Below are positions 37,328 to 45,569 of a stretch of 64,000 nt of DNA, piece by piece; position 1 is the stretch's first letter, and each line of letters starts with the position of its first letter. The stretch spans positions 186,001 to 250,000 of the forward strand of contig NZ_RKLP01000008.1 of assembly GCF_004011865.1 (NCBI RefSeq), written 5' to 3'. The DNA is from Prescottella agglutinans. Lineage in GTDB: Bacteria; Actinomycetota; Actinomycetes; Mycobacteriales; Mycobacteriaceae. The translations under genes and the position numbers were made by a program. The notes beneath the pieces were generated by a model, which saw only the letters and a list, made by a program, of their open reading frames with translations, was not told the origin of the DNA and did not search any database.

Positions 37328-39187
37328 ATGAGCGGACGGATGTCGAGGCGCGCGTTCAACCGCGGATTGGTGTGGACCGCCGGCGCGGTCGGCGCGGGAG
37401 CGGCCGGCATGGCCGCCGTGCGCGCGCAGGATCTGGGCGACCTCGGCAACATCGACCCGGCCCGGCCGCTGCTGTTCGCGTCGCCGAAGCTCGAGCCGTT
37501 CGTCGATCCGCTGCCCCGGCTGCCGGTCCTGACCGGGTCGCAGCTGGAACTGCGCGCCGCGAGCACCACGCACCGGTTCCACCGGGACCTGGAGCCGTCG
37601 CCGGCACTCGCGTACGGAGGCATGGACTACCTGGGGCCGACAATCGAGGCGCACGGCGGCGACCCGCTGACCGTGGCCTACCGCAACGAGATCGGCGTCC
37701 ACCCGCTGGCCGCCGACTTCGACACCACCCTGCACGGTGTCACCGAACAGGACCGGACCTCGGTGCCGACGTCGATGCACCTGCACGGCGCGGTGACCCC
37801 GCCCGAGCACGACGGTCACCCGGCGTTCCTGCAGCGCCCCGGGCAGGGGCACGTGCACCGGTATCCGAACGTCCACGAGGCCACCCAGTTCTGGTATCAC
37901 GACCACGCGATGGGGATCACCCGGCTCAACGTCTACGCCGGCCTCGCGGGCGTGGTCCTGCTGCGCGACCAGTTCGACACGGGCGCCGGCGACAACGCGT
38001 GGGGCCTGCCGTCGGGGGAGTTCGAGATCCCGCTGGTCCTGCAGGAGAAGATCTTCACCGCCGACGGGCGCCAGAGCATCCGCGCGACCCCGATGGTGCC
38101 GCAGGGCCGCTGGGACGGCGGTACCCCCGGCGACGTCGGTGTCGTGAACGGCAAGATCTGGCCGGAACTCGAGGTGGCGCGGGGGATGTACCGCCTGCGG
38201 ATCGTCAGCGCCGCATCGTTCAGTGTGTGGAACCTGTTCTTCGGCAACCGGATGCGATTCTGGGTCCTCGGCATGGAGAGCGGCATGCTCAACGCTCCGG
38301 TGCCGACGACGCGGGTGCGACTCGCGCCCGGGGAACGGGTCGACCTGCTCGTCGATTTCGGCGCGCTCGAGCCCGGCGGCACGGTGGAACTGTGCAACGA
38401 CGAGCCGCCGCCGCTCGCGGCCTCACAGCGCGGGGCGCGGGCGATGCCGCTGTTCTGCCGGTTCCGGGTGGCCGCCGGACGCGGCTTCACCGGTGCCGTC
38501 CCGGAGACGCTGCGCGGGGGGAACGGGCGGCCGGCGGACCTCGAACCCGTGCCGACTCCGCAGGCACGGCGGACGGTCACGGTCATGCAGTTGTCCGATC
38601 CGTCGACCGGCAGCGTGCTCATGTCGCTGAACAACCTGCGGTTCGCGGACACCGACATCGAGATGCCGCGGCAGGGCACCGTCGAACAGTGGGACATCGT
38701 CAACGTCACGCCCGAGCCGCATCCGATTCACCTGCACCTGGTCAACTTTCGGGTTCTCGGTCGCCAGGACTTCGACCAGCAGCGCTACATGCAGCGTTAC
38801 CCGGTGCCGCCGGTCGGGACCAAGTGGGCGCCGCCGGTGGACGAGTTCGTCACCTCGCCGCTGGTGCCGCCCGAGCCGTGGGAGTCGGGGCGCAAGGACA
38901 CGGTCGTGGCGAATCCGGGGACGGTCACCCGGATCGTCGCGGTGTTCCCGACCGCCGAACGCCTCGGCTTCGACCCGGACGCCACGTTCGGTGTCGGGGA
39001 GGTCGCGGCACCGGTACCAGCACCGGCACCGGCGCCGGATCACACCGGTCACGGGGCGCCGGCGCAGGCCGGACACGACCCGGCACCGGCGATGTCCGGT
39101 CCGCTGCAGGGTTACGTGTGGCACTGCCACATGCTCGACCACGAGGACCACGACATGATGCTCGGTTTCCGCACCGTCGCGGAGTGA
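37328..39187 (+). CDS. Tat-exported multicopper oxidase
   Basis: 619 residues. Twin-arginine signal MSRRAFNRG with hydrophobic VWTAGAVGAGAAGMAAV (to about 33). Cupredoxin domains carry the copper ligands in order: MHLHGAV, WYHDHAMG, HPIHLHLVNF and C-terminal HCHMLDHEDHDMM, that is type 1, 2 and 3 sites. A His/Pro/Ala-rich insertion (about 558-590) lies before the last motif and may bind metal. Such enzymes oxidise Cu(I), Mn(II), phenols or bilirubin outside the membrane. It is followed 59 bp later by the arsenic island; a link is not established. Confidence 0.92.
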   Translation: MSGRMSRRAFNRGLVWTAGAVGAGAAGMAAVRAQDLGDLGNIDPARPLLFASPKLEPFVDPLPRLPVLTGSQLELRAASTTHRFHRDLEPSPALAYGGMDYLGPTIEAHGGDPLTVAYRNEIGVHPLAADFDTTLHGVTEQDRTSVPTSMHLHGAVTPPEHDGHPAFLQRPGQGHVHRYPNVHEATQFWYHDHAMGITRLNVYAGLAGVVLLRDQFDTGAGDNAWGLPSGEFEIPLVLQEKIFTADGRQSIRATPMVPQGRWDGGTPGDVGVVNGKIWPELEVARGMYRLRIVSAASFSVWNLFFGNRMRFWVLGMESGMLNAPVPTTRVRLAPGERVDLLVDFGALEPGGTVELCNDEPPPLAASQRGARAMPLFCRFRVAAGRGFTGAVPETLRGGNGRPADLEPVPTPQARRTVTVMQLSDPSTGSVLMSLNNLRFADTDIEMPRQGTVEQWDIVNVTPEPHPIHLHLVNFRVLGRQDFDQQRYMQRYPVPPVGTKWAPPVDEFVTSPLVPPEPWESGRKDTVVANPGTVTRIVAVFPTAERLGFDPDATFGVGEVAAPVPAPAPAPDHTGHGAPAQAGHDPAPAMSGPLQGYVWHCHMLDHEDHDMMLGFRTVAE

Positions 39188-39223
39188 CCCCCACCGCGGG
39201 AGAGGCCCCGATGCCGGCTTGAT

Positions 39224-39256
39224 TCGATATCTGTCAATATTGAAGTATGTCGATAC
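39224..39256. promoter_or_regulatory. Candidate ArsR operator/promoter of the arsenic operon
   Basis: AT-rich island just before and over the first arsR start: direct copies of TCGATA at 39224-39229 and 39251-39256, a perfect palindrome TCAATATTGA at 39234-39243, and TATGTCG at 39246-39252 overlapping the ATG. The last motif, read as CGACATA on the other strand, recurs twice upstream of the second arsR (41697 and 41740). Confidence 0.6.
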
Positions 39257-39648
39257 AAGAGTCCGATGTGACGTGCTGCGCGCCGCTCGGAAGGCAACCA
39301 CTCTCGGTGGACCGGGCGGGTGAGCTGGCCCGGATGTTCAAGGCGCTCGGAGACCCGGTACGGCTTCGGATGCTGAACCTGATCGCCGGCCACGAGGGCG
39401 GAGAGAGCTGTGTCTGCGACATCTCCCCGGCGTTCGACCTGTCACAGCCGACGATCTCCCATCACCTGAAGGTGCTGCGGGAGGCCGGTCTGCTCGACTG
39501 CGAGCGTCGTGGCACCTGGGTCTACTACCGGGTGATCCCGTCCGCGCTCGCGCAGTTGTCGGCGGTGCTGTCGTCCGAATCCGGCGTCGTCGAAGGCTCG
39601 GCCTGTGCGCCGGCCGACGTCGTCGTGGTCGCGGAGGCGGCCCGGTGA
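39247..39648 (+). CDS. arsR: ArsR family arsenite-responsive repressor (first)
   Basis: 133 residues; winged helix with FKALGDPVRLRMLNLIAGHEGGESCVCDI and recognition helix QPTISHHLKVLREAGLL. Cys10-Cys11 near the N-terminus and Cys55/Cys57 in SCVCDI resemble the three-Cys arsenite sites of corynebacterial ArsR, in which an N-terminal Cys pair and Cys55 bind As(III). Arsenite binding releases DNA. Overlaps the acr3 start by 4 bp. The -10-like CAATAT lies 6 nt before the ATG, so a leaderless mRNA is likely. Confidence 0.9.
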   Translation: MSIQESDVTCCAPLGRQPLSVDRAGELARMFKALGDPVRLRMLNLIAGHEGGESCVCDISPAFDLSQPTISHHLKVLREAGLLDCERRGTWVYYRVIPSALAQLSAVLSSESGVVEGSACAPADVVVVAEAAR

Positions 39649-40730
39649 CCGAGACGACCACCCATCCCGCCGTTGTCGGCAGGCTCTCGACCCTGGACCG
39701 GTTCCTGCCGGTGTGGATCGGCGTCGCGATGGCCGCCGGACTGCTGCTGGGCCGGATGATCCCGGGCCTCGGCGACACCCTCGGCGCCGTCGAACTCGAC
39801 GGGATCTCGCTGCCGATCGCCCTCGGGCTGCTGATCATGATGTACCCGGTGCTCGCGAAGGTCCGCTACGACCGCCTCGACACCGTCACCGGCGACCGCA
39901 GGCTCCTCCTCGGCTCCCTGCTGCTGAACTGGGTGCTCGGCCCGGCGCTGATGTTCGCCCTCGCCTGGATCTTCCTGTCCGACCTACCCGAGTACCGGAC
40001 CGGATTGATCATCGTCGGCCTGGCCCGCTGCATCGCCATGGTGATCATCTGGAACGACCTCGCCTGCGGCGACCGCGAGGCCGCCGCGGTGCTGGTCGCG
40101 ATCAACTCGGTCTTCCAGGTGATCATGTTCGCCGTCCTGGGCTGGTTCTACCTCTCGGTGCTACCCGGCTGGCTGGGCCTCGAGCAGACCACCATCGACA
40201 CCTCCCCGTGGCAGATCGCGAAGTCGGTGCTGATCTTCCTCGGCATCCCGCTGCTCGCCGGGTTCCTCACCCGCCACTTCGGGGAGAAGGCCAAGGGCCG
40301 CGAGTGGTACGAGCGGAAGTTCCTGCCCCGGATCGGACCGTGGGCGCTCTACGGCCTGCTGTTCACCATCGTGATCCTCTTCGCCCTGCAGGGAGACCGG
40401 ATCACCTCGCAGCCACTCGATGTGGTGCGGATCGCGATCCCGCTGCTGGCGTACTTCGCGATCATGTGGGGCGGCGGCTACGCCCTCGGCGCCGCAATGG
40501 GACTGGGCTACGCGCGCACCACCACGCTGGCGTTCACCGCGGCCGGCAACAACTTCGAACTCGCCATCGCGGTCGCGATCGCCACCTACGGCGTCACCTC
40601 CGGCCAGGCCCTCGCCGGGGTCGTCGGCCCGCTGATCGAGGTCCCCGTCCTCGTCGCCTTGGTCTACGTCTCCCTCGCGCTGCGCAAGCGGTTCACCCGC
40701 GAACCTGCACCGGCGCAGCTTTCCTCGTAA
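39645..40730 (+). CDS. acr3: Acr3-type arsenite efflux permease
   Basis: 361 residues, GTG start overlapping the arsR stop. Ten membrane segments. Cys129 in the fourth-helix region (VGLARCIAMVIIWNDLA) matches the conserved Cys essential in Acr3 transporters, and the conserved Glu appears late in VVGPLIEVPVLVALVYVSL. It expels As(OH)3 (and Sb(III)) using the proton motive force. Sequence is the Acr3 class, not ArsB. Confidence 0.95.
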   Translation: MTETTTHPAVVGRLSTLDRFLPVWIGVAMAAGLLLGRMIPGLGDTLGAVELDGISLPIALGLLIMMYPVLAKVRYDRLDTVTGDRRLLLGSLLLNWVLGPALMFALAWIFLSDLPEYRTGLIIVGLARCIAMVIIWNDLACGDREAAAVLVAINSVFQVIMFAVLGWFYLSVLPGWLGLEQTTIDTSPWQIAKSVLIFLGIPLLAGFLTRHFGEKAKGREWYERKFLPRIGPWALYGLLFTIVILFALQGDRITSQPLDVVRIAIPLLAYFAIMWGGGYALGAAMGLGYARTTTLAFTAAGNNFELAIAVAIATYGVTSGQALAGVVGPLIEVPVLVALVYVSLALRKRFTREPAPAQLSS

Positions 40731-40767
40731 TCCGTGACCGACTTCCACTGCTTCCGAAAGGTTCTCG

Positions 40768-41184
40768 ATGACCACCGCGTCCCCGAACTCCACGCCGTCG
40801 GTCCTGTTCGTGTGCGTGCACAACGCCGGCCGCTCCCAGATGGCCGCCGGATTCCTCACCGCGCTGGCCGGTGACCGGATCGAGGTCCGCTCCGCGGGGA
40901 GCGCGCCGGCGGACCGGGTCAACCCCGCCGCGGCCCTGGCGATGGCCGAGGTCGGCATCGACATCTCGACCCAGACCCCGAAGATCCTCACCGCCGACGC
41001 CGTGCAGGCGTCCGACGTGGTGATCACCATGGGCTGCGGCGACACCTGCCCGGTCTTCCCCGGAAAGTCCTACCGCGACTGGGTGCTCGAAGATCCCGCG
41101 GGCAAGGGCGTCGACGCGGTCAGGCCCATTCGGGACGAGATCCGGTCCCGCGTGGAGGCGCTGATCGCCGAGCTCCTCCGGTAG
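40768..41184 (+). CDS. arsC: Arsenate reductase, low-molecular-weight phosphatase fold
   Basis: 138 residues. Phosphatase-type P-loop VCVHNAGRSQMAAG with nucleophile Cys16; Cys90 and Cys94 in MGCGDTCPVF; the general-acid Asp lies in WVLEDPAGKG. It reduces arsenate to arsenite for export by Acr3. In Actinobacteria such enzymes use either thioredoxin with an internal Cys relay or mycothiol/mycoredoxin; the two extra Cys leave both open. Lies 37 bp after acr3. Confidence 0.92.
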   Translation: MTTASPNSTPSVLFVCVHNAGRSQMAAGFLTALAGDRIEVRSAGSAPADRVNPAAALAMAEVGIDISTQTPKILTADAVQASDVVITMGCGDTCPVFPGKSYRDWVLEDPAGKGVDAVRPIRDEIRSRVEALIAELLR

Positions 41185-41206
41185 TCGGAGCGCGGCGGAG
41201 TGTCGT

Positions 41207-41683
41207 TCAGCAGCAGGATGATTCGTCGGACGAGGACTCCGTCTCGGTGGCGGTGCCGCAGCACACGCCGCTCGCGGGTGAGGCGTCCGCGAGTAGCTGT
41301 GGGCTGGTGCCGAACGTCTCGGAGTCGGCGAGCACGGTGTAGACCTCCCACTTCTCGCCGGCCGGGCCGGTGACCCACACCTTGTCCTGGGTGGCGAAGC
41401 AGCAGGTGGTGCCGATCTCTTCGTCGGTGAACAAGCCCTCGCCGGTGAGGCGGGCGATCTCCTCGTGCACCTTCGTGCTGGATTCGACCTCGACGCCGAG
41501 ATGGTTGATCGTGCCGCCCTTGCCGGGGTTCTCGAGCAGGACCAGCTTGAGCGGCGGCTCAGCGATCGCGAAGTTCGCGTAACCGGGCTTCAACTTGGCC
41601 GGCTGTGTCCCGAACAGTTTCGAGTAGAAGGTGACGGCCTCCTGCAGGTCGTCGACGTTGAGTGCGAGTTGGGCGCGTGACAT
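41207..41683 (-). CDS. arsI: ArsI/CadI family dioxygenase (organoarsenical lyase)
   Basis: 158 residues from the ATG at 41683. A VOC-fold protein with candidate Fe(II) ligands Gln5, His61 and Glu113, and a vicinal Cys94-Cys95 in GTTCCFATQ, the arsenic-binding pair of ArsI C-As lyases, which demethylate methylarsenite. The C-terminal tail is Ser/Cys-rich (VCCGTATETESSSDESSCC) and may bind metal. The name CadI is also used because a mycobacterial homologue is cadmium-induced. Divergent from the second arsR and convergent with arsC. Confidence 0.88.
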   Translation of the reverse strand: MSRAQLALNVDDLQEAVTFYSKLFGTQPAKLKPGYANFAIAEPPLKLVLLENPGKGGTINHLGVEVESSTKVHEEIARLTGEGLFTDEEIGTTCCFATQDKVWVTGPAGEKWEVYTVLADSETFGTSPQLLADASPASGVCCGTATETESSSDESSCC

Positions 41684-41696
41684 GGCTCCACCTATG

Positions 41697-41746
41697 CGAC
41701 ATATATCGAAATACGGGCACATCCAGATTCCCACCTTTTCGACATA
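41697..41746. promoter_or_regulatory. Divergent operator region of arsI and second arsR
   Basis: The 91-bp divergent spacer is AT-rich and holds two copies of CGACATA (41697-41703 and 41740-41746), a motif also found, inverted, at the first arsR start. Likely ArsR binding sites. Confidence 0.55.
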
Positions 41747-41774
41747 AGTCAAGCTCCTTCGGTAGGTTGGTGTC

Positions 41775-42143
41775 ATGCCGAAAGCTCTGCCGATCATCGA
41801 CGTCAGTGGGCCGATCTGCTGCGCACCGGTCTCCGCGGCGCCGATGAGTGACGACGTCGCGCTGCAGGTCGCGCTGCGGTTGAAGGCGCTCGCCGACCCG
41901 GTTCGGATCAAACTCGTGTCGATCCTGCTCACCACCGAGGGTGGGGAGATCTGCACATGCGACCTTGCCACCGGGGTGAACCTCGCGGAATCCACCGTGA
42001 GCCATCACCTCGGTCAACTCAAGAAGGCGGGCATGGTCGAATCGGAACGTCGGGGGATGAACGTCTACTACCGGGCGCGCGGCGAATCGCTCGACGCGCT
42101 CCGTCTCGTGCTCGATCCGAACTGCTGTGGCGGGTCGCGATAG
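41775..42143 (+). CDS. ArsR family metalloid-responsive repressor (second)
   Basis: 122 residues. Winged helix ALRLKALADPVRIKLVSILLTTEGGEICTCDLA with recognition helix ESTVSHHLGQLKKAGMVESE. Three Cys pairs: Cys15-Cys16, Cys60/Cys62 in ICTCDLA, and Cys117-Cys118 near the C-terminus. This density suggests an As(III)-binding sensor of the corynebacterial type with an added C-terminal thiol pair. Divergent from arsI and presumably its repressor. No gene follows it closely. Confidence 0.9.
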   Translation: MPKALPIIDVSGPICCAPVSAAPMSDDVALQVALRLKALADPVRIKLVSILLTTEGGEICTCDLATGVNLAESTVSHHLGQLKKAGMVESERRGMNVYYRARGESLDALRLVLDPNCCGGSR

Positions 42144-42528
42144 CCTCGTTCATCGCTTTTCGGCTCCTTTCCGGACGGAATCGACGTGACGGCAACGGTA
42201 TTCGTCTGCAACCGAGGCCGTCCACGGACCGTTCGGAGACCGAGCAAACCGGTCGGCTCAGGTGGATCGGGCGGCCGGATCGATCCGGTGTTCGCCCCGT
42301 CGCCCGGATACCAACACGCTAACGAATCTCGATATGTGTGTGAATCGGTGGCGAGGGTACGAATACTGGTCCGGCAGTGCGGTTGAAATCCTTACAGCCT
42401 GGGTAATCGACGACACGGGTCGCGGACGGAAGGCAGTGTACGGCTCGGTTCACTCGTCGACGGGACAGAGAGGACCCTGGATGAGCCCGATGCCTGCCAC
42501 ACCTTCGCGACGCGCGAGGTAGATCCCC
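42144..42528 (+). other. 385-bp non-coding region before the ligase-amidotransferase unit
   Basis: No convincing frame with a ribosome site is seen on either strand. The right part holds the candidate stress promoter at 42381-42406. A 5' leader of about 115 nt would separate it from the first gene; no recognised riboswitch was noted in it. Confidence 0.5.
42381..42406 (+). promoter_or_regulatory. Candidate SigF/SigB-type general-stress promoter
   Basis: GGTTG at 42381-42385, 15-bp spacer, GGGTAA at 42401-42406. Mycobacterial SigF promoters have the form GGTTT or GTTT, about 15-17 bp, then GGGTAT/C; SigB-like factors share the GGGTA extended -10. Good fit with one mismatch in each element. 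It lies 122 bp upstream of the ligase gene and points towards it. Confidence 0.5.
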
Positions 42529-43761
42529 GTGGCGACCGACGAAGGACGCAAACTGGGCGTCGAGGAGGAGTTCCATCTCATCGACGCGAAGACCCGACGA
42601 CTCGTCACGCGCGCGCCGGAACTGCTCGAGCGGCTGCCCGGGGACGTCTACGTCGAGGAACTGCAGCGCTGTGTCGTGGAGGTCAACAGCGGGGTGTTCT
42701 CGGCCCTGGCCGATCTCCGCGCCGACCTGACCCACCGGCGGCGAGTGCTCGTCGACACCGCCGCCCGGCTCGGCGTCGGGGTGGTGGCCGCGGGCGCGGT
42801 GCCCCTCTCCGTGCCTGCGGAGATGGAGGTCACCGAGACTCCACGGTATCGGCGGATGCTCGCCGACTATCAGCTCCTCGCTCGTGAGCAGTTGATCTGC
42901 GGTACGCAGGTGCACGTGGACGTGGCGGACCGCGACGAGGCCGTGCGCATCGCCAATCGCGTCGCCCCGTACCTGCCGATCTTCCTCGCGCTCAGTGCGA
43001 GTTCACCGTTCTGGGCCGACGGCACCGACACCGGATACGCGAGCATGCGATCGCTGGTGTGGAGCCGCTGGCCCACCACCGGTCCGGCGGCGCCGGTGAA
43101 CTCTGCCGCGGAATACGACCGGCTGATCGCCGACCTCGTCGGGAGCGGTGTGATCAGCGGGCCCGGGATGGTCTACTTCGACCTGAGACCGTCCGATCGG
43201 TATTCGACGCTCGAGCTGCGGGTGTGCGACAGCTGCCCGTCGTTGGACACGATCGTGCTCGTCGCCGGACTGTTCCGCGCGCTCGTCGCTCGCGAGGCTG
43301 CCGCTCTCCGCGACGGCAGTGCGCCGATGCAGGTCTCGCCCACATTGGTGCGCGCGGCCATGTGGCGGGCAGCGCGGTCGGGTCTCGAGGGCGACCTGGT
43401 CGACGTGGAGACTGCGACGCCCCGACCTGCACGGCAGGTGGTGGAGGGTCTCATCCGGTCGCTGCGGCCGCACCTCGAGTCCGCCGGCGACTGGGACGTC
43501 GTCTCCGGGCTGGCAGCCGTCATCCTGCGGGTGGGAAGCTCGTCGGCGCGGCAGCGCGGGATCCTGCGCCGACGGGGGCGCCTGACCGACGTCGTGGACC
43601 TGCTGGCGGCCGAGACCGCCGGCCGCCTGGATCCGCGGGTCGACATCGACGACACGGCGCCGCCCGGCAGCTCGGTCACGAGCTCGTTGCGCGGCGGCGG
43701 TAAGGACACCTGGACCGTGACCGGGCCGTACGACGCGGCCACTTCGGGCGACCGGCGCTGA
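42529..43761 (+). CDS. GCS2-type carboxylate-amine ligase (YbdK family)
   Basis: 410 residues, GTG start at 42529. The N-terminus KLGVEEEFHLID (8-19) and the later ICGTQVHVDVADRDEAVRIANR are the hallmark motifs of the glutamate-cysteine ligase 2 family, which form amide or gamma-glutamyl bonds with ATP. Actinobacteria use mycothiol, so a glutathione role is unlikely. First gene of a four-gene unit with an asparagine-synthase-like amidotransferase 24 bp downstream, which suggests synthesis of a small amidated peptide or amino-acid derivative. Actual substrates unknown. Confidence 0.85.
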   Translation: MATDEGRKLGVEEEFHLIDAKTRRLVTRAPELLERLPGDVYVEELQRCVVEVNSGVFSALADLRADLTHRRRVLVDTAARLGVGVVAAGAVPLSVPAEMEVTETPRYRRMLADYQLLAREQLICGTQVHVDVADRDEAVRIANRVAPYLPIFLALSASSPFWADGTDTGYASMRSLVWSRWPTTGPAAPVNSAAEYDRLIADLVGSGVISGPGMVYFDLRPSDRYSTLELRVCDSCPSLDTIVLVAGLFRALVAREAAALRDGSAPMQVSPTLVRAAMWRAARSGLEGDLVDVETATPRPARQVVEGLIRSLRPHLESAGDWDVVSGLAAVILRVGSSSARQRGILRRRGRLTDVVDLLAAETAGRLDPRVDIDDTAPPGSSVTSSLRGGGKDTWTVTGPYDAATSGDRR

Positions 43762-43784
43762 CGGCCCGGGAGGAGCTGCCGAAC

Positions 43785-45569
43785 ATGTGTGGCATATGCG
43801 GTGAGGTTCGTTTCGACGGGACGACGCCCGACGTGGCCGCGGTGGCCCGGATGACCGACATGATGGTGACACGCGGGCCCGATTCGGCCGGCGCGTACGC
43901 CCGGCAATCGGTGGCGTTCGGTCATCGCCGGCTCTGCATCATCGACCTGTCGGCGCGCGGTGGTCAGCCGATGGTCGACAGCGAACTTCGGTTGTCGCTG
44001 GTGTTCAACGGCTGCATCTACAACTACAAGGAGCTGCGCGCGGAGCTGCAGCAGGCCGGATACCGGTTCTTCTCGACGGCGGACAGCGAGGTGGTACTCA
44101 AGGGCTTCCACCGCTGGGGCGCGGACTGCGTCCACCGATTCAAGGGCATGTTCGCCTTCGCGATACACGAGATCGATTCGGGCGTGGTGACTTTCGCCCG
44201 TGATCGACTGGGGATCAAGCCCCTGTACTTCGCCGAGCGGCCGGGGCGGCTACGGTTCGCCTCGACGCTGCAGGCGCTGTTGCGTGGAGGCGGGATCGAC
44301 ACCACGATCGATCGCGTGGCGCTGCACCACTATCTGAGCTTCGCCGCGGCGGTACCGGCGCCGCGCACCATGTTCGAGGGCGTCCACAAACTCCCACCGG
44401 CGACGATCCGGGTGGTGCGGCCGGACGGAAACTCCACCGAAAGGCGATACTGGGAACCGCGATTCGAGCCGTCGCCCGAACGGGCGTCGTGGACGCCGGT
44501 GCAATGGCAGCACGCCCTCATGGACTCGCTGCGCACGGCGGTGTCGCGACGGATGGTCGCCGATGTTCCCGTGGGGGTGCTGCTGTCGGGCGGCATCGAT
44601 TCCAGCCTGCTCGTGGCCCTCCTTGCCGAACAGGGGCAGCGGGACCTGGCCACGTTCAGCATCGGATTCGACTCGGCCGGAGGTGAATCCGGAAACGAAT
44701 ACTTCTACTCCGACCTGGTGGCGCGGACCTTCGGCACCGCTCACCGGCAGATCCACATCGATCCGTCGCGGCTGCCCGCGGCGGTGCCGAAGACCGTCGA
44801 GGCGATGAGCGAGCCGATGCTCAGCCACGACTGTGTGGCGTTCTTCCTCCTGTCGGAGGAGGTGTCCAGGTCCGTCAAGGTGGTGCAGTCCGGGCAGGGC
44901 GCGGACGAGATCCTCGGCGGCTACCACTGGTATCCGCCGTTGGTGGGGGTGGCGCGGGAACAGTCGGCCGAGGCCTACGCCAAGGTGTACTTCGACCGCA
45001 CCCACGAGGACATCGCAGCCCTGCTCGACCCCGACTACTGCCTCGACCGCGACGTCAGTTCGGAATTCGTCGTCCGGCACCACAGCGCACCGGGTGCCGA
45101 CACCTCCGTCGATGCCGCACTGCGACTCGACACGACGGTGATGCTCGTCGAGGATCCGGTCAAGCGGGTCGACACGATGACGATGGCATGGGGGCTCGAG
45201 GCTCGGGTGCCGTTCCTCGACCACGAGTTCGTGGAGTTGGCGGCCACCTGCCCGCCGGGGCTCAAACTGGCGGGCGACGGCAAGGGCGTGCTGAAGGAGG
45301 CCAGCCGCGGCCTGCTGCCGAACGAGGTGATCGACCGGACCAAGGGCTACTTCCCGGTGCCCGGCATCAGACACCTCGAGGGCGACGTACTCGACCTCGT
45401 GCAGGATTCGCTGCGCAACCGCAGCGCCCGCGATCGACGGCTGTACCGGCCGGAAGCGCTCGACGCGCTGTTCGCCGCGCCCAACGACATCCGCACCGCG
45501 CGCGGCGTGAACACCCTGTGGCAGGTGGGTCTGCTGGAGATGTGGCTGCAGGCGATGGAGCGGTTGTGA
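43785..45569 (+). CDS. N-acetylglutaminylglutamine amidotransferase-like protein (AsnB/AsnO family)
   Basis: 594 residues, RBS GGGAGGAG upstream. N-terminal class-II glutaminase domain with Cys2 (MCGICGE) and FNGCIYNYKELRAEL, and a C-terminal asparagine-synthetase domain with the pyrophosphate loop SGGIDSS (268-274) and SGQGADEILGGYHWYPPL. The length and the C-terminal GYHWYPP segment fit the amidotransferase of the NAGGN osmolyte trio rather than general AsnB. That enzyme makes the terminal amide of N-acetylglutaminylglutamine amide. No Ngg synthetase gene is beside it. Stop overlaps the next start (GTGA). Confidence 0.82.
   Translation: MCGICGEVRFDGTTPDVAAVARMTDMMVTRGPDSAGAYARQSVAFGHRRLCIIDLSARGGQPMVDSELRLSLVFNGCIYNYKELRAELQQAGYRFFSTADSEVVLKGFHRWGADCVHRFKGMFAFAIHEIDSGVVTFARDRLGIKPLYFAERPGRLRFASTLQALLRGGGIDTTIDRVALHHYLSFAAAVPAPRTMFEGVHKLPPATIRVVRPDGNSTERRYWEPRFEPSPERASWTPVQWQHALMDSLRTAVSRRMVADVPVGVLLSGGIDSSLLVALLAEQGQRDLATFSIGFDSAGGESGNEYFYSDLVARTFGTAHRQIHIDPSRLPAAVPKTVEAMSEPMLSHDCVAFFLLSEEVSRSVKVVQSGQGADEILGGYHWYPPLVGVAREQSAEAYAKVYFDRTHEDIAALLDPDYCLDRDVSSEFVVRHHSAPGADTSVDAALRLDTTVMLVEDPVKRVDTMTMAWGLEARVPFLDHEFVELAATCPPGLKLAGDGKGVLKEASRGLLPNEVIDRTKGYFPVPGIRHLEGDVLDLVQDSLRNRSARDRRLYRPEALDALFAAPNDIRTARGVNTLWQVGLLEMWLQAMERL

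Noticed and set aside
42529-43761. GCS2 ligase as glutathione or ergothioneine-pathway enzyme (EgtA)
   Set aside because: None of the ergothioneine genes egtB, egtC, egtD or egtE is adjacent, and this lineage uses mycothiol instead of glutathione.
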